DNA of 64,000 nucleotides from Trametes villosa (lineage: Eukaryota; Basidiomycota; Agaricomycetes; Polyporales; Polyporaceae): NCBI GenBank assembly GCA_002964805.2, contig PUDQ02000003.1, forward strand, positions 3,596,001 through 3,660,000, in the 5' to 3' direction. Numbering within the stretch: position 1 is the first letter of the stretch; each line of letters starts with the position of its first letter. The notes below the pieces were generated by a model. That model did no database searches, had not been told where the DNA came from, and saw only the letters and a program-made list of their open reading frames with translations. Below are positions 1 to 11,279 of this stretch, piece by piece. The position numbers were made by a program, and so were the translations under genes.

Positions 1-2310
1 GCCCCCCAACTGAAGAAGCGGACTCGCTAGACCCTGAACATGATCGGCTTCCGCAAGGCCCTGAAGAAGTTCGAGAAGGTGACCAATGTGGGTGCTTGTA
101 TGCGCATGTCCACACGCACGCCCCACCCATCGTTATGATATACAGATCCCTGCCCAACAAGCGTACACCAAGGAGAGGATCGAGCCTAGCGCCTTCTCTT
201 CCGGGGCGACCGTGGACTCCCTGATCCGTGACATGGAGGCCCTGTTCGCGGCTCGTTTTGGTAGGCCTTCCACCCTTTTGGCAATGGAAGTTGCGGTTAA
301 TTCATTCCGGGCCGTATAGCGCGCGGGGACAAGAAGAAAGCCCTCGCCCGCCTGCGCGGGGGCGCGAAGCACACCAGCCATCACTTCAGCACCTTCAGGA
401 CGGGTATGTTCCTCGGGCTAGCTGTTCCCGCACTCGCGGACGGCTTGTATCGGAGTCAGTCGAGATCCCTCCGCCCCCACGCATTTCCTGCCCTGACGCA
501 TGGTATCGCTTCTCAACTCAGGCTTCCGCGCAGATACTCGAGCAGAGATACCCGGCTGGGACGCCCTGATGTACATCTACGCTGTGTTCTTCGTTCCCGT
601 CTTGTTCACCCTCCTGGTTGGGACAAACCTGCTGGTATGGTCGCGGGCGCGCATCAACTACGTTTTCATTTTCGGTACGTACTACAGCTTCTGCAGATCG
701 CAGGCATGCACTGATCGTCGTCTCGGCAGAATTGGATCTACGGACTCGGATGGATCACCGTGTATACTTTGAGGTGCGTGATACCTCCATTTCTCAACCT
801 CGCTCGCTGTAGGCACTGACTCGCCGCGGACAGATGCCTGCTTTCCTGCTTTCGTTGCTTTGTTACGCTTTCTGGTTATCGTTCGCGCGCGTGGGGGCGG
901 GCAACGTTGCACCAACGACTTGGCCGTTGCTGTGGCTCGCCTTCGCAGCGTTGGTGGTGTTCAACCCGCTTCCGGTCATGTTCAAGCCGTCCCGCTGGTG
1001 GCTCGTCAGGAATGTCAGCAAACTGCTTACCTCGGGTATGCACCGTGTCGAGGTAAGGCACTAGCTTGATCGTTACCAGCTCGTCGGCTTATCTGTCATT
1101 TTCTGTATAGTTTGCAGACTTCTGGATGGGGTGAGTACTTGAACTACTACCTCAGTCTAGCTTCCCGCTCACACGTTGCGCGACGCGACGGCAGAGACCA
1201 ATTCTGCAGCCTCGTGTTCACCCTCTCGAACCTCTACTTCGTCGGGTGCATATACGCGACAGGCATCGACGACACCTGGCGGCGCTGCACGGCGAACCCG
1301 GGCCCGCGGTGGGGTGTCACGTTCCTGCTCGCCTCCCTCCCGCTCCTCGTCCGCCTGGTGCAGAGCGTGAAGCGCTGGGTCGACTCGCGCCTCATCACGC
1401 ATCTGATCAACGTAGGTGGATTCGCCGTTCTCTCGAGCCCCTCTGCTGACGCGCGCGTAGGGCGGGAAATACGGGTCCGGCATTCTCTACTACCTGTTCT
1501 ACTACCTGTGGAGGGAGCAAGGTATGGTTCCGCGCGTCGTGAGAGGCAGCCGTCGCTGATCGATTTTCAGGCGGTAAACGTGGGCCCATCTTCGTGGTCT
1601 GGTGTGTATTCGCGACCAACTACTCGCTATATGCGGGCGCATGGGTACGTCCCTGCGCATTGTGCTCGTCCTGGTACCTTTCTTGATGCGTTGTGCAGGA
1701 CCTCTTGATGGACTGGTCGCTCATGCGCCCGCACGCTCCGTATCCCTTCCTCCGGCCGAACCTACTGTACACAAACTATATACCAGTGAGCTGTCCTCTT
1801 TTCACACCTCCACGGCGGTCTATGCTGACGTCTGCCGCGCAGTTCTATTACTTTGCTATAGTACGTCGGCGCGGTGCACTGCTGATAATTCGCTCACATC
1901 TTGCGGCCACAGGTCTCCAACACACTAATACGCTTCATCTGGGTGTTCTACATCCCCGAGAACGGCCCCGACTTCATCTTACGGACGTTCATCGTGGCGA
2001 TGCTCGAGGCCCTGCGGCGCTGGCAGTGGAACTTCTGTACGTGGTTCTCGCAGGATCCTTGCGCGCGTATGCTTCTAACGGCGCGTTTGTCTGGGCAGTG
2101 CGCCTGGAAAACGAGCACCTCGGTAACATCGATCAGTACCGGGTGACCCGCGAGGTGCCGCTCCCGTACTCGTACGACGACCCCTCGCACGAGTCCGACG
2201 GCGACGAAGAGGAGGACGGGCACGACCGCGCGAGCGCCACGAGCAAGACGTGGAAGCGCGCTCGCAGGAGCACGCCGTCGGACAACACCGCCGCGGAGGT
2301 CGATGCCTGA
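1..2310 (+). CDS. SYG1: SPX/EXS-domain phosphate transporter, SYG1/XPR1 family (5' end outside window)
   Basis: This is the C-terminal part of a SYG1/XPR1-like polytopic membrane protein, a family that exports or senses inorganic phosphate. The first visible exon starts after an acceptor at 28-30 and encodes the end of the SPX domain (MIGFRKALKKFEKVT), followed by AQQAYTKERIEPSAF and the ARGDKKKALARLR linker. The EXS domain follows, with several hydrophobic segments (DALMYIYAVFFVPVLF, PAFLLSLLCYAFWLSF) and the signatures WMGDQFCSLVFTLSNLYFV and EALRRWQWNFLRLENEHLGN. I read exons 31-87, 146-259, 319-454, 522-674, 730-773, 834-1052, 1111-1130, 1195-1411, 1461-1521, 1571-1644, 1699-1785, 1843-1860, 1913-2036 and 2099-2310. 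All phases agree and all junctions are GT-AG. The tail is acidic and Ser-rich, and the stop is TGA. Two exons are only 20 and 18 nt long. I see no damage; the family call is strong. Confidence 0.93.
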
Positions 2311-2932
2311 GGTCGGAGGATGGGAACGTGGACGAGGGCGTGGTCTCTAGGGCTCTAGATTAACCTGGCTGCACCACTCTGGGAGTGGTTGTGGCGGGGC
2401 ATTCCCGTATCTATAGTATCTGCTTAATCCGTGCTAGATGGTCCACTCAAACGTCAACAAAGCTGCAGCCTGCTCGAGCGTCGGCTTCGATCGCGCACGC
2501 CCAGTTCTGTATGGCGTCGGGTGGGAGGGCGCACGTGGTTCGAGGATGTGTCGGGCGGGAGCAAGTGCAGTTGCCGGGGGATCAGGTGAGTCAGGGAGAG
2601 CTAGTTAGCGGCGGGCGTCCGTGCCCTTCGCGATCACCTACGGGATCGCGCATGGGTGGCCGCCGCGCCGCTCAGGCTGTTGTTGGCGCGCTCCAGGTAC
2701 GTTGACTCCGTAGGCCTAGACCTCTGACGAAATGACAGGGCGTGGAGACGTACGCGGGGAAGACGGGTGCTCGTGTCAGAAGAACGGAGCCCACGTCAAT
2801 CGGAGTCCACGTCAATCGTCCAGTATCTTCTGTTCCAGAAGCGGGCGTGGTCCAGCTTGCCGCGGGGCGTTCATGACCGGTTGTCCGCTTTTATGGGGGC
2901 TTATGCCTTAGGGTCTATGTTCAGGCTTTCGT
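2311..2932. other. Intergenic stretch after SYG1
   Basis: This holds the 3' flank of the SYG1-like gene and the approach to the first repeat A copy. Short open frames around 2385-2705 have no recognisable motif and no convincing splice structure. I see no gene here. Confidence 0.5.
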
Positions 2933-3900
2933 TATAATGGCACTAATTCCGCGGCGACGTCGCATCTCCTGCAGCTGCAAACTCCCCCGAAGCGTGCCGG
3001 GCGATACCAGACACCCGCGTTGGGATCGGCGGCTGCCGAACAGAACGAAGACGCCGCAACGTCTTCACGCCCGCAAAGATCTACGGACGAAGAACTCGCC
3101 GCCGCCGCCGATGGCTGGCCGATTGACGCACTCACTGTTCGCTTCCGGCTGAGATCCTACCAACATCGCCCACCGCTGCCCCGGCCTCGCCGCGACAAGA
3201 GGCTGACCTGCCAGCCGCTATCCATCCACCGAGCCAAACACGCGCCCCCGTTAAGAAACCCGCGCCTCCCATCCACCCACCTCTTCCCACTCCCCCCTAC
3301 CCCTTCCCCCGCACCGCCCTGTTCTGTTACGGGCTACGGCTCCTGTCCTGGTAGAAAGCGGACCTGTACGGGTCGTACGGGGACCTGCCACTAGTCCTAG
3401 TGTGGCTGGTCCTGTCGGCGGCCCCCGTGCGCCTCGGCGCGGCGGCGGGTCTTACCTTTGTCGGGCGCCCTGAGCAGCCTCGCTGCCGCCTGGAGAGCTC
3501 CTCTAGGCCGGGGGTATTCTCCAGGCCGTACGAGTGTCTGCGGCGGCCTTCACGTTGCCGCCACGGCGGCGGCGTGGCACGAGATCTGAGGACCGGCGGT
3601 GCACCCCCCTCCCTCCACCTCTACCTCTCGTGAGTACCCAACTTCTGTCGCGCATTCCGGATTCTAACTAACTCACGTGTAGATCTTCCCTCAAGCTCTT
3701 GTCTCGGTTCTAGAAATGGTACGCTTCTTTTGGTTGGCCGGCGAGAAGTTCACTTCGTCGTGATTACCATGGCCGCATGCCTACAGCGTGGCATGTCGTG
3801 CCCTTTTCTTACAACCTGTGACGTTCGCCTCGGGCCAACAGCGCGGGTTGTAAGCAATGGGCACAGCGTGCCCCTGGTTGGCTGTTGGACGGCCACGAAG
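2933..3900 (+). repeat. Repeat A, copy 1 (subfamily I)
   Basis: First of 11 copies of a ~1 kb repeat. It starts with a left block (TAATGGCACTAATTCCGCGG, then GCGACGTCGC) shared with copies 6, 9 and 10. Next come a CT-rich leader (about 3240-3320), a conserved exon-like core (about 3340-3630) and a fungal-type intron: donor GTGAGTAC at 3631, CTAAC branch motif, acceptor TAG near 3683. The second exon-like block contains the hairpin at 3808-3854. This copy has no VPS16 sequence beside it; unique DNA leading to the DUF7918-like gene follows. No known repeat family is recognised. Confidence 0.85.
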
Positions 3901-4179
3901 TATGGGGGCATCTGGGCCGTTGCGAGCCTGGTGTGCCGTTATCTCTCTCGACCTATGATTTGGTGGTCGCGGTATCGCTTCTTTCCACGCTGTATATTTT
4001 AGTATTTCATCCAATGCGTCCAGTCCCGTTGCGAGTCGTCTCGATTTGGCCACAGTTGCGAGAAGCGGCGCGGAGTGGGATCTGCGTGAAGTGTGGCGGA
4101 ACTGCTTCTCTGTGACACTGCGGAGGGTGCCGCTGTCATGTTGAATCTGGCGAGCGAGCCGCTCCCGGACTCCAACAAG

Positions 4180-4330
4180 ACCTGGGCGCACCACCCACTC
4201 GCTTCCCCCACTGCTTATAACCACCACTCCCTCTCGGTTCCCCCCTCATTCCCTCCCCCATTCCCTCCCTCATTCCCGTCGTCCCTCCCCTTCCGAACCT
4301 CCCACAGACTACCCCACAGGTCTCGGACTC
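4180..4330 (+). promoter_or_regulatory. Promoter region of the first DUF7918-like gene
   Basis: A TATA-like TTATAA at 4215-4220 is followed by a strongly pyrimidine-rich tract (about 4228-4300) and then the start codon at 4331. A TATA-like element, then a CT-rich tract, then ATG is the usual arrangement for well-expressed fungal genes. The transcription start is not determined. Confidence 0.5.
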
Positions 4331-5869
4331 ATGCTCCTGCGCAGGTTCCGGCTCTACTTGACCAATTCCGCAGGTGTTAGGCTTCCGGAATACGGGGTCG
4401 AGCACTACCAGAAGCTCGCGAAGTGTCATGTCCCAAGCAAAAGCGGCGAGGTGAGCGATTTCCTGTAATTGCGTGGGCCTCCGGCCCAACACCGTCGTAC
4501 AGGGCTCACCATGGATGGTGCTTTCGTTTCTTCAGTCCTTTACTATACATTGCCAGGACTTGAGGGGTGACAACCACTTCACGTGCTCGGTCAAGCTCGA
4601 TGGCCGCTGGGCTGGGTCGGGCAGATGCACCCCGGGTACAGCGACACGGCACGACGGTCTCCGTACCTTGTCTCCGGAGTTCTACCATCCCTTCATGTTT
4701 GCAGACATCGAGCCTCCCGGTAAGCACACTCTTCCCGTATCTGCTGCCAAAGAGGCGGATCATTGCTCATCGTGTCTGCCCTTACAGAGGACGGAGAGCT
4801 GCCCGCGTTGAGCGTCTCCAGTGATGCCCTCGGGACGATCGAAGTCATAATCGAGTTCATCCTCCCGTCCGCGACCGTCGTTCCGTTCGTACCCCGTCCT
4901 CCTCTGCAACCGCTAGGGCCCGTCAGCGATGAATGGTCCAAGATGGACGGCGCGCACTGTGCAACGTACGTCGCTTTGTTACATGTTAGTCACTTCATCT
5001 CATACGATTCGCTTACCATTGGGTGTAATCGCCCGCACCAGGGTTGGGTCTCCGAAGCGCGTCAAGGACCCGTCGAGCTGGGAAACATTCGAGACGGTCC
5101 CCGTCAACCCAGGTGCACGCGCCCCGTACGCAACGTTCAGGTTCCATTATTTGCCGTTCCGTAAGCACCTGGGCCATCACTACTAGTAGGCGCATGACGT
5201 GCCAGTGCGTCGTTCTAACAAAGGACTGTGACTCACTTCAGATGTCCTGGAAGCAAGGGGCTTCAAGTTAACGAAGACGCCAACGCCGCAGCCAGTTTCT
5301 GAGCCGAGCAGACCTCAGAAGCGGCAGCGTGCAAAGGACGCAAAGAAGATCACGAAGCCTCGTGGAACAGCAGTGCTCCAGCACCGTAGAGGAGCATCTG
5401 TGAACGAGAACGCAGGCGCGACGCGGCCGCGCATCACACAGGAGACTACTGCGCTACAACGCCTCACGCAACTGATTGACACACTGCGACGCATGCCAGC
5501 GCAGCAGACTGCCGCGCCCAAAGCCGGCGGGAACTGTGGCCCGTCCGTCAGCCTCGGCAGCAGGGTGAAGGTGAGTTCTTCTTTCGGCGTCCTTCGAAGA
5601 GTCGACTGCCAGTCCTGACGCGTGGATGCTCTAGATCGAGCAGCCGCACACACCCACCCGAGTCAAGCCCCTGGCGACGAACGCACTGAAGCGCGCTGCA
5701 CCTGACTCTGGCAGGTTCCTCACCAGCACTAGTCGGGTCACGAACGTGAGTCGACTTCCCTGCCAGTATTTTCCTGATGGCCGAATGAACTGACCGCCGC
5801 CCAATATTTCAGATCAAACCCGAACCGTCTCCCGAGCACAAGCGCATCAAGTTGGAGCCCGTCGATTGA
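4331..5869 (+). CDS. DUF7918-like basidiomycete protein, intact
   Basis: I read seven exons: 4331-4450, 4536-4719, 4788-4965, 5042-5160, 5242-5570, 5635-5745 and 5813-5869. They total 1098 nt (365 residues) with consistent phases and GT-AG junctions. The N-terminal half looks like a beta-rich DUF7918-type domain: FRLYLTNSAGVRLPEYG, a CHVPSKSGE turn, TIHCQDLRGDNHFTCSVKLD, RCTPGTATRH and a GTIEVIIEFILPS strand. A Lys/Arg-rich low-complexity region follows (RPQKRQRAKDAKK), and the C-terminus ends in HKRIKLEPVD, which suggests a nuclear or nucleic-acid-associated protein. Function is not established for the family, which is common and often multicopy in Agaricomycetes. A diverged paralogue with the same exon layout lies at 49040-50268. 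The start is the first ATG after the CT-rich leader. Confidence 0.8.
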
Positions 5870-6825
5870 CGCACCTATGAGCTACGTACAGACCCCGGCC
5901 TTGCAGTGGGCCTCAGAGGTGTTCGTGATCCGTCACCGCCTCACCTGAACTCCGTGCACCAACTACTATATCCACACCGTCATTACCTGTATACACACAG
6001 ACTAATATACCCACCTGCCACACCCTACGTGATTGAACTCCTCGTGACTTGATCATGTAGCGTGCTCCTAGCGGCCGTCCCTACTAAGTATTCATGGCGT
6101 GGTTCTCTCAGCGCATCGTATGATTGTCGAAGGCTGAGAAACGGAGGTGTGCAAAGGTCCGAAAACGAGACCTGACATCGGCGCGAGTTGCCCCGCCGCA
6201 AGAACATCCGCTGTCTACTTTGCTGTATCCCTCGTTGAGCCTACCCCGCGCCTGCCCGCGCCTACCCTCCAACGCCTGTCTGGGCCCCTCCCTACACCTG
6301 CGCTTGCACGCCCCTCCTTAGTACGCCTGCCCCCTGGGCCCGCTCGTCTGCGCCTGCCCTCGGACTGCCTGCGCCCCTCTCCGCCTGCCGCCTCTCTTCT
6401 GCCGCCTCTCCCTGTCCCTCCCCACGCCTACATGTCTCCCCGCGCCTGTAGGCCCTCTGACCTCCCAGTACACCAACGCCCGCCTGCGTCCTTCCCCTAC
6501 GCCTGCGCCTACCTGCCCCGGATAACGACACCCTATCAGTGGGCGAGCACTACACGGGTTCGGATGACTGCTCTCAGGCCGGACGATCCTACCCGTGACA
6601 ACCGAGACAAGCGCAATGCACGCGAGCGCAACTGCAGAACGGATGGCCGCAATGGAGACATCATATGTACATTCACAGCCGCACGCATCCTTGCCGCCGA
6701 GGCAAATTCGGCTCGAACAGCCCTCCCAAGGCGGATGTGCGCGAGTACTGGGTCGTACAGCGTGCACGGACCGGGCGGGTGTCGATGGACAGTCCCGTCA
6801 AGACCATGCATTCCTAGGTAAGCCT
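5870..6825. other. Spacer with low-complexity CT-rich tract
   Basis: No gene is recognised. A C/T-rich degenerate repeat built on CGCCTGCC/GCGCCT-like units occupies about 6235-6525 and resembles the larger tract at 11.3-12.1 kb. Open frames through it (for example 6147-6821) are by-products of base composition. Confidence 0.5.
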
Positions 6826-7759
6826 GGCTGCATGAGCATATTGAAGCTGATTCGCCGCCGTAGCTAGAGGCTAGCTGATCGACGCACTCACTGTTCGCTT
6901 CCCGCACGAGATCGCGCACCAACTTCATCGCCCCACCGCCTCCCCGACCTCGCCGCGGCGAGTGGCTGACCTGCCAGCCGCTATCCGTCCACCGAGCCAA
7001 ACATGCCCCGCCGTTAAGAAACCCGCGTCTCCCATCCACCCAACTCTCCCCACTCCCACCTACCCCTCCCCCCGCACCGCCCTGTTCTGTTACGGGCTAC
7101 GGCTCCTGTCCTGGTAGAAAGCGGACCTGTACGGGTCGTACGGGGACCTGCCACTAGTCCTAGTGTGGCCGGTCCTGTCGGCGGCCCCCGTGCGCTTCGG
7201 CGCGGCGGCGGGTCTTACCTTTGTCGGGCGCCCTGAGCAGCCTCGCTGCCGCCTGGAGAGCTCCTCTAGGCCGGGGGTATTCTCCAGGCCGTACGAGTGT
7301 CTGCGGCGGCCTTCACGTTACCGCCACGGCGGCGGCGTGGCGCGAGATCTGAGGACCGGCGGTGCACCCCCCTCCCTCCACCTCTACCTCTCGTGAGTAC
7401 TCTACTTCTGTCGCGCATTCCGGATTCTAACTAACTCACGTATAGATCTTCCCTCAAGCTCTTGTCTCGGCTCTGGAAATGGTACGCTTCTTTTGGTTGG
7501 CCGGCGAGAAGTTCACTTCGTCGTGATTGCCATGGCCGCATGCCTACAGCGTGGCATGTCGTGCCCTTTTCTTACAATCTGTGCTGTTCGCCTCGGGCCA
7601 ACAGCGCGGGTTGTAAGCAACGGGTTCGGCATGGCCGTGGTCGGCTGTCAGACGGTCTTGGCGATGGGGTGTCGCAAGATAGATTCTCTGGGACGCGGTC
7701 GCGGGGTGGAGCACCAATATATCTATATTATTTGGAGAACGCATACCGGATGATGGGCT
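6826..7759 (+). repeat. Repeat A, copy 2 (subfamily I)
   Basis: Nearly identical to copy 1 in the core. The donor GTGAGTAC lies at 7394 and the acceptor TAG just before 7447. The hairpin is at 7571-7617. The right end runs directly into the 3' end of VPS16 pseudogene copy 1 on the opposite strand, so the two are convergent. Confidence 0.85.
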
Positions 7760-10204
7760 TCCGCATAGATTCCGCGACGTATTCGAGCTGACTCGCTATC
7801 GACGAGCTCGGCCATGACTTCCTGAGAAATTGCGCGCGTCAGCAAGCCGCCTGCTCATGAGAGAGGAGCGGCAAACGACGTACTCGCGCTTCGCCTTCTC
7901 CCTGCGGTCCTTAAGCACTCCTTCCCCACAGCGCGCGAATCGCCGCACAGAACGTACAGGTTCGCCCGCCCTCTTCGCGCGCGCGTCCACCCAATGCGGC
8001 CTCTCTCCGTCAGATTGCGTGTGCATTGAGATCCCGACGACGCTGGAGCCCGTCGTCGTGTGCAGCTACCTCGAGCGCATTGGCATCCGCACGCTCGCGA
8101 CGTACCCCCATCCGCCGTGATACGCCCCCCTTCGCGCCGACACGCCCACCTCCGCCGCGATACGCCTCCTCCGCCTCGACACGGTCTCCTCCGCTGCGAT
8201 ATGTCCCACCTCGCCACGACATGCATCAGGTAATCATTTGTGCCCCTCCGCCATAATACGCCCCACCCTGCCGAAATACGCACCAGCTCACAATATCCTC
8301 TGCCCTGACGCCCCCTCCGCCGCGATACGGTCCGCAGCTGTTGCTGTAGCGCGAGTAGGCGCATATACTCGTCCGTCATCTAGCATGCCAAGGACAGCGT
8401 CAGGATGGCGCTCCAAACCATTGCGCACCGAACGCACTCACCTTCGCCTCGAACGACCGATACTTATCCTCGGAGAAGCTCTGCGCCGCTTGCACATACG
8501 ACAGCTTCGGAGCGGGGTCCTACGAAAACCGCGCGGCTATCCATTAGTACACTCACGCCGACGGGCTTGAGGGGCGGCGCGACATACTGAGCTACTCGCG
8601 GCGTCCTCCAGGCAGAGCACGGCGCTCTCCACGCGTCGGGCATCCGAGTAGTAGAAGTTGCGGAGCATACCCCGGTTCTGCTCGCGCGCGTACACGTGCA
8701 GCAGCCGGCTCGCGAGCGCGAGCCGCGGCCCGCCCTCCTCGATGAGCCGGAAGAATGAGCCGAGCGAGAGCCGTTTCTGCAGGTGGAGGAGAGCATGGTA
8801 TACTGCGTGCAGCGTGCGTCGGTCAGGTGTATACCGTCGTGGAGGCAGAGAGAACGCGTACTAAGGTCGGTGTCGACGCTCTCGGCGGCCTTCGCGAGCG
8901 CGCGCTTGTCCTCCTGCATGCTGACCAGCAGGAGCACCCAAGAGCTACGCACACAGTGAGCGCTGCCTATCGCAAAAACGACGTCTTGCGGGGAACTGCG
9001 CACATATCCTAGTCACAAGCGCTGTCCGTCCCGCCTCTCACTTTGCGATGTCCGCGTAGCTCACCCCACCCCCGCCGAGCCGCTCGAACTTCTCGACGAT
9101 GACTCGGCAGAGCGCGTCCTCTCCATTGAGCTCCGCATTCTTCCGCGAGCCGCACGCGGCCGGCTTCGAGCGCAGGATCCTTGCGCATACCCAAGGATTC
9201 AGCACCGCGTCGGGGGGCAGGGCGATGTACGAGGAGATGCGGAGTGCGAGCAGGCGCAGGTTCCGGGCGAGGAGGTGCGAGATGAGGTGTGTGGGGGAGG
9301 CCTGGTGCTCTGGATGCGCTCGTCCGCTTTCGGTGACCGTCGAGAGAAGTTCTCCCATGCGTCGGAGAGGATTGCGGAGGGCAAGGTCGAGCCTGGGTGG
9401 AAGGCAGACACGGAAGATGCTATCTTCACCATGAGTATCGTAGAATATATGCAGCAGATAAGTGACGTACCGGTGACCTTCGCATGCGTCGGGCCCGATG
9501 ATGCTGATACCGGCTGGCTCAGTAACCGTGAGTGTTGACCCAGGGTAGAAGGACCTGCGAAGGAGGCGCATACATCGTTAGTCAAGTGGACCCAGCAGTA
9601 TAGATAGACGTACTGCAGAGTGTCGCCGAAAGGCCCAACCAAGACTGTGAAATGGCTCCAGGTAACAAGTACTGTGCCATTCCCGCACTACTCCACCTGT
9701 AGCACTCTGCGCCTAGTACCCCAGCCGTGTTGAACTCTGCTAGGCCACGCTGGAAGTCCGTCGAGACCACCCAGCGCAAGCCCGAGAACGTCAGCAGCGC
9801 GAGCGACTTGCCGTTCGGGGATGGGGACATGTGCGTGAATGACCCGAGCGAGATGCGCTAGTCGAGGCTCTCGAGGCTGTCCACACTGTAGATCTTCACG
9901 TCTACAGAAGGGAGCACTTCGACATGCCGGGAGATTATGGTCTGGGAGAATGCGGGGGCGGCGCGGCCGAGCGCAACAAGCTCCGTCGTATTGCGCATGA
10001 GAGCTAGCGTAAGGTACGTTTCAGCGAATACATGCGTAAATAGGCTAGCCTACAACCTATAAGCCCGCCATATCGACAGCCTGCGACGATGAAGTCCTGC
10101 TAGTCCCCAGGAAACTTGCCGAGGATAGAGTGGAGCTGGTGCCGCCGGTAGAAGACAAAACCGTCTGGCATAGCCTCTCATAAGACCGTCGGATGTTCTG
10201 TCAT
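7760..10204 (-). pseudogene. VPS16: VPS16 pseudogene, copy 1 (full span, decayed)
   Basis: Vps16 is the core alpha-solenoid/beta-propeller subunit of the HOPS and CORVET tethering complexes at the vacuole and endosome. Reading leftward from an ATG at 10204, the N-terminus is recognisable (DFIVAGCRYGG), then ALLTFSGLRWVVSTDFQRGLAEF, EDALCRVIVEKFERLGGGGVSYADIAK and finally VTDEYMRLLAL-type C-terminal sequence near 8379. It is broken from the start: the ninth codon is TGA (expected TGG) and a TAG follows KFPGD. The C-terminal exons between about 8105 and 8345 are replaced or interrupted by degenerate CCGCGATACG-type repeats. This is a clear pseudogene, convergent with repeat A copy 2. Confidence 0.9.
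8105..8345. repeat. Degenerate short tandem repeat inside VPS16 copy 1
   Basis: Imperfect units of about 20-25 nt built on CCGCGATACGCCxCC (variants CCTCGACACG, CTGCGATATG) recur here. They sit between recognisable VPS16 segments and are absent from the other copies at this place. It looks like a local expansion or insertion. Confidence 0.6.
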
Positions 10205-10429
10205 GGTCGCCGACGAGAGCCAGTAGACGAGGCCGGGTAGGTGTGGTCGAGGTCAGCGAGCAAGGTACAGTTGCACGCTGCTCGCCTACTCGCGCGCCCT
10301 CGCGCGCCTCGCGACTTGACGCGCCCGCTCTTGACCTTGCACACCACCACTAGCTCTCGCAAAACGTAGACCTCCTTGCCCTCTCGATTTCTTCGCCCTT
10401 CCCTCTCCATTCCGACGAGGTGCTAAATC

Positions 10430-10830
10430 ACTGAGCGCGCGAAGATCCTGCCCTTGAAGCCGATTTCATCCAGAACGCGGAGTTGGACAGAGAGGGCGCG
10501 CCTGGACGGGTCAGTCGACTTGACTCGGAGCGGTTCAGGCGGCTCGGCGGGGGATGGACCAGTAAACTCGGAACCTTGGACAATAGCAGCGCGAACACCG
10601 TACCTGTGAAACTTAGCCTCTCAAACTGCCAGGGCCACAATGCCGGTGAGTGAAGCACGCCACTAGTACTAGATGAGCGCATCGTTGATGACCATTCCCA
10701 GTCAACGGCACAAACGCAAGCGAGCGCCGAATGAACGGCCACAACTGAAGCATGCACGACAAGGTCACTGCGCGCGGGCCCCCGACCAGGACGAGTTCTA
10801 CTCGGACCACCGTAATGCAGACATGCACGG
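10430..10830 (+). pseudogene. VPS16: Inverted VPS16 fragment beside copy 1
   Basis: On the + strand, opposite to copy 1, the sequence GCGCGAAGATCCTGCCCTTG and the peptides QNAELDREG and RFRRLGGG match the VPS16 segment that reads KNAELDGEDALCRVIVEKFERLGGG elsewhere in the window. Near 10780-10810, DQDEFYSDHR corresponds to REQNRDMLRDFYYSDDRR. The similarity is patchy with frameshifts. It therefore looks like an old VPS16 piece in head-to-head position with copy 1. Confidence 0.6.
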
Positions 10831-11279
10831 TGAGGATGGACGTTGCTCGACGGTCACATCAATGCCGTGCATCTAGATGTTGAGGTGAGCACTAGACAAC
10901 CACGGTGGGCAGTGATTGTTGTGGGAGATAAGAGCGTGGACGGCCGTGTATGCTGATGCCGAACCCGGGGGGGCGGGAAGGACCAGGCACGGCGGCGCGG
11001 CGGGTGAAGCAGCAGAGCAACGCATATCGTCTCGGGAGAGCAACCGGTGTGGGGTGTGCAGGTGTACCGCAATATATGGTGCGTAGCGTAGCGGATCGGC
11101 GCGTGTCCCTACCAGCGTGGAATGACATCCCTCATGCGGAATGAAGCAGCCCTGGCGTATGTGCCGACCACGCGAACACGCCCTGAGCAGGGCGAAGTTC
11201 TACCGCGACCCACGATTCCCTGCCCAACCCTGCAGGATGCTATTCCGAGCGCATATCGGCACTAGCTAGGTGTACACGG
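10831..11279. other. Spacer
   Basis: Short open frames exist on both strands, but none has a recognisable motif or splice structure. I see no gene. Confidence 0.4.

Noticed and set aside
2933..3900. Repeat A as a solo LTR
   Set aside because: No TG...CA ends, no primer-binding or polypurine features, and an internal conserved intron does not fit an LTR.
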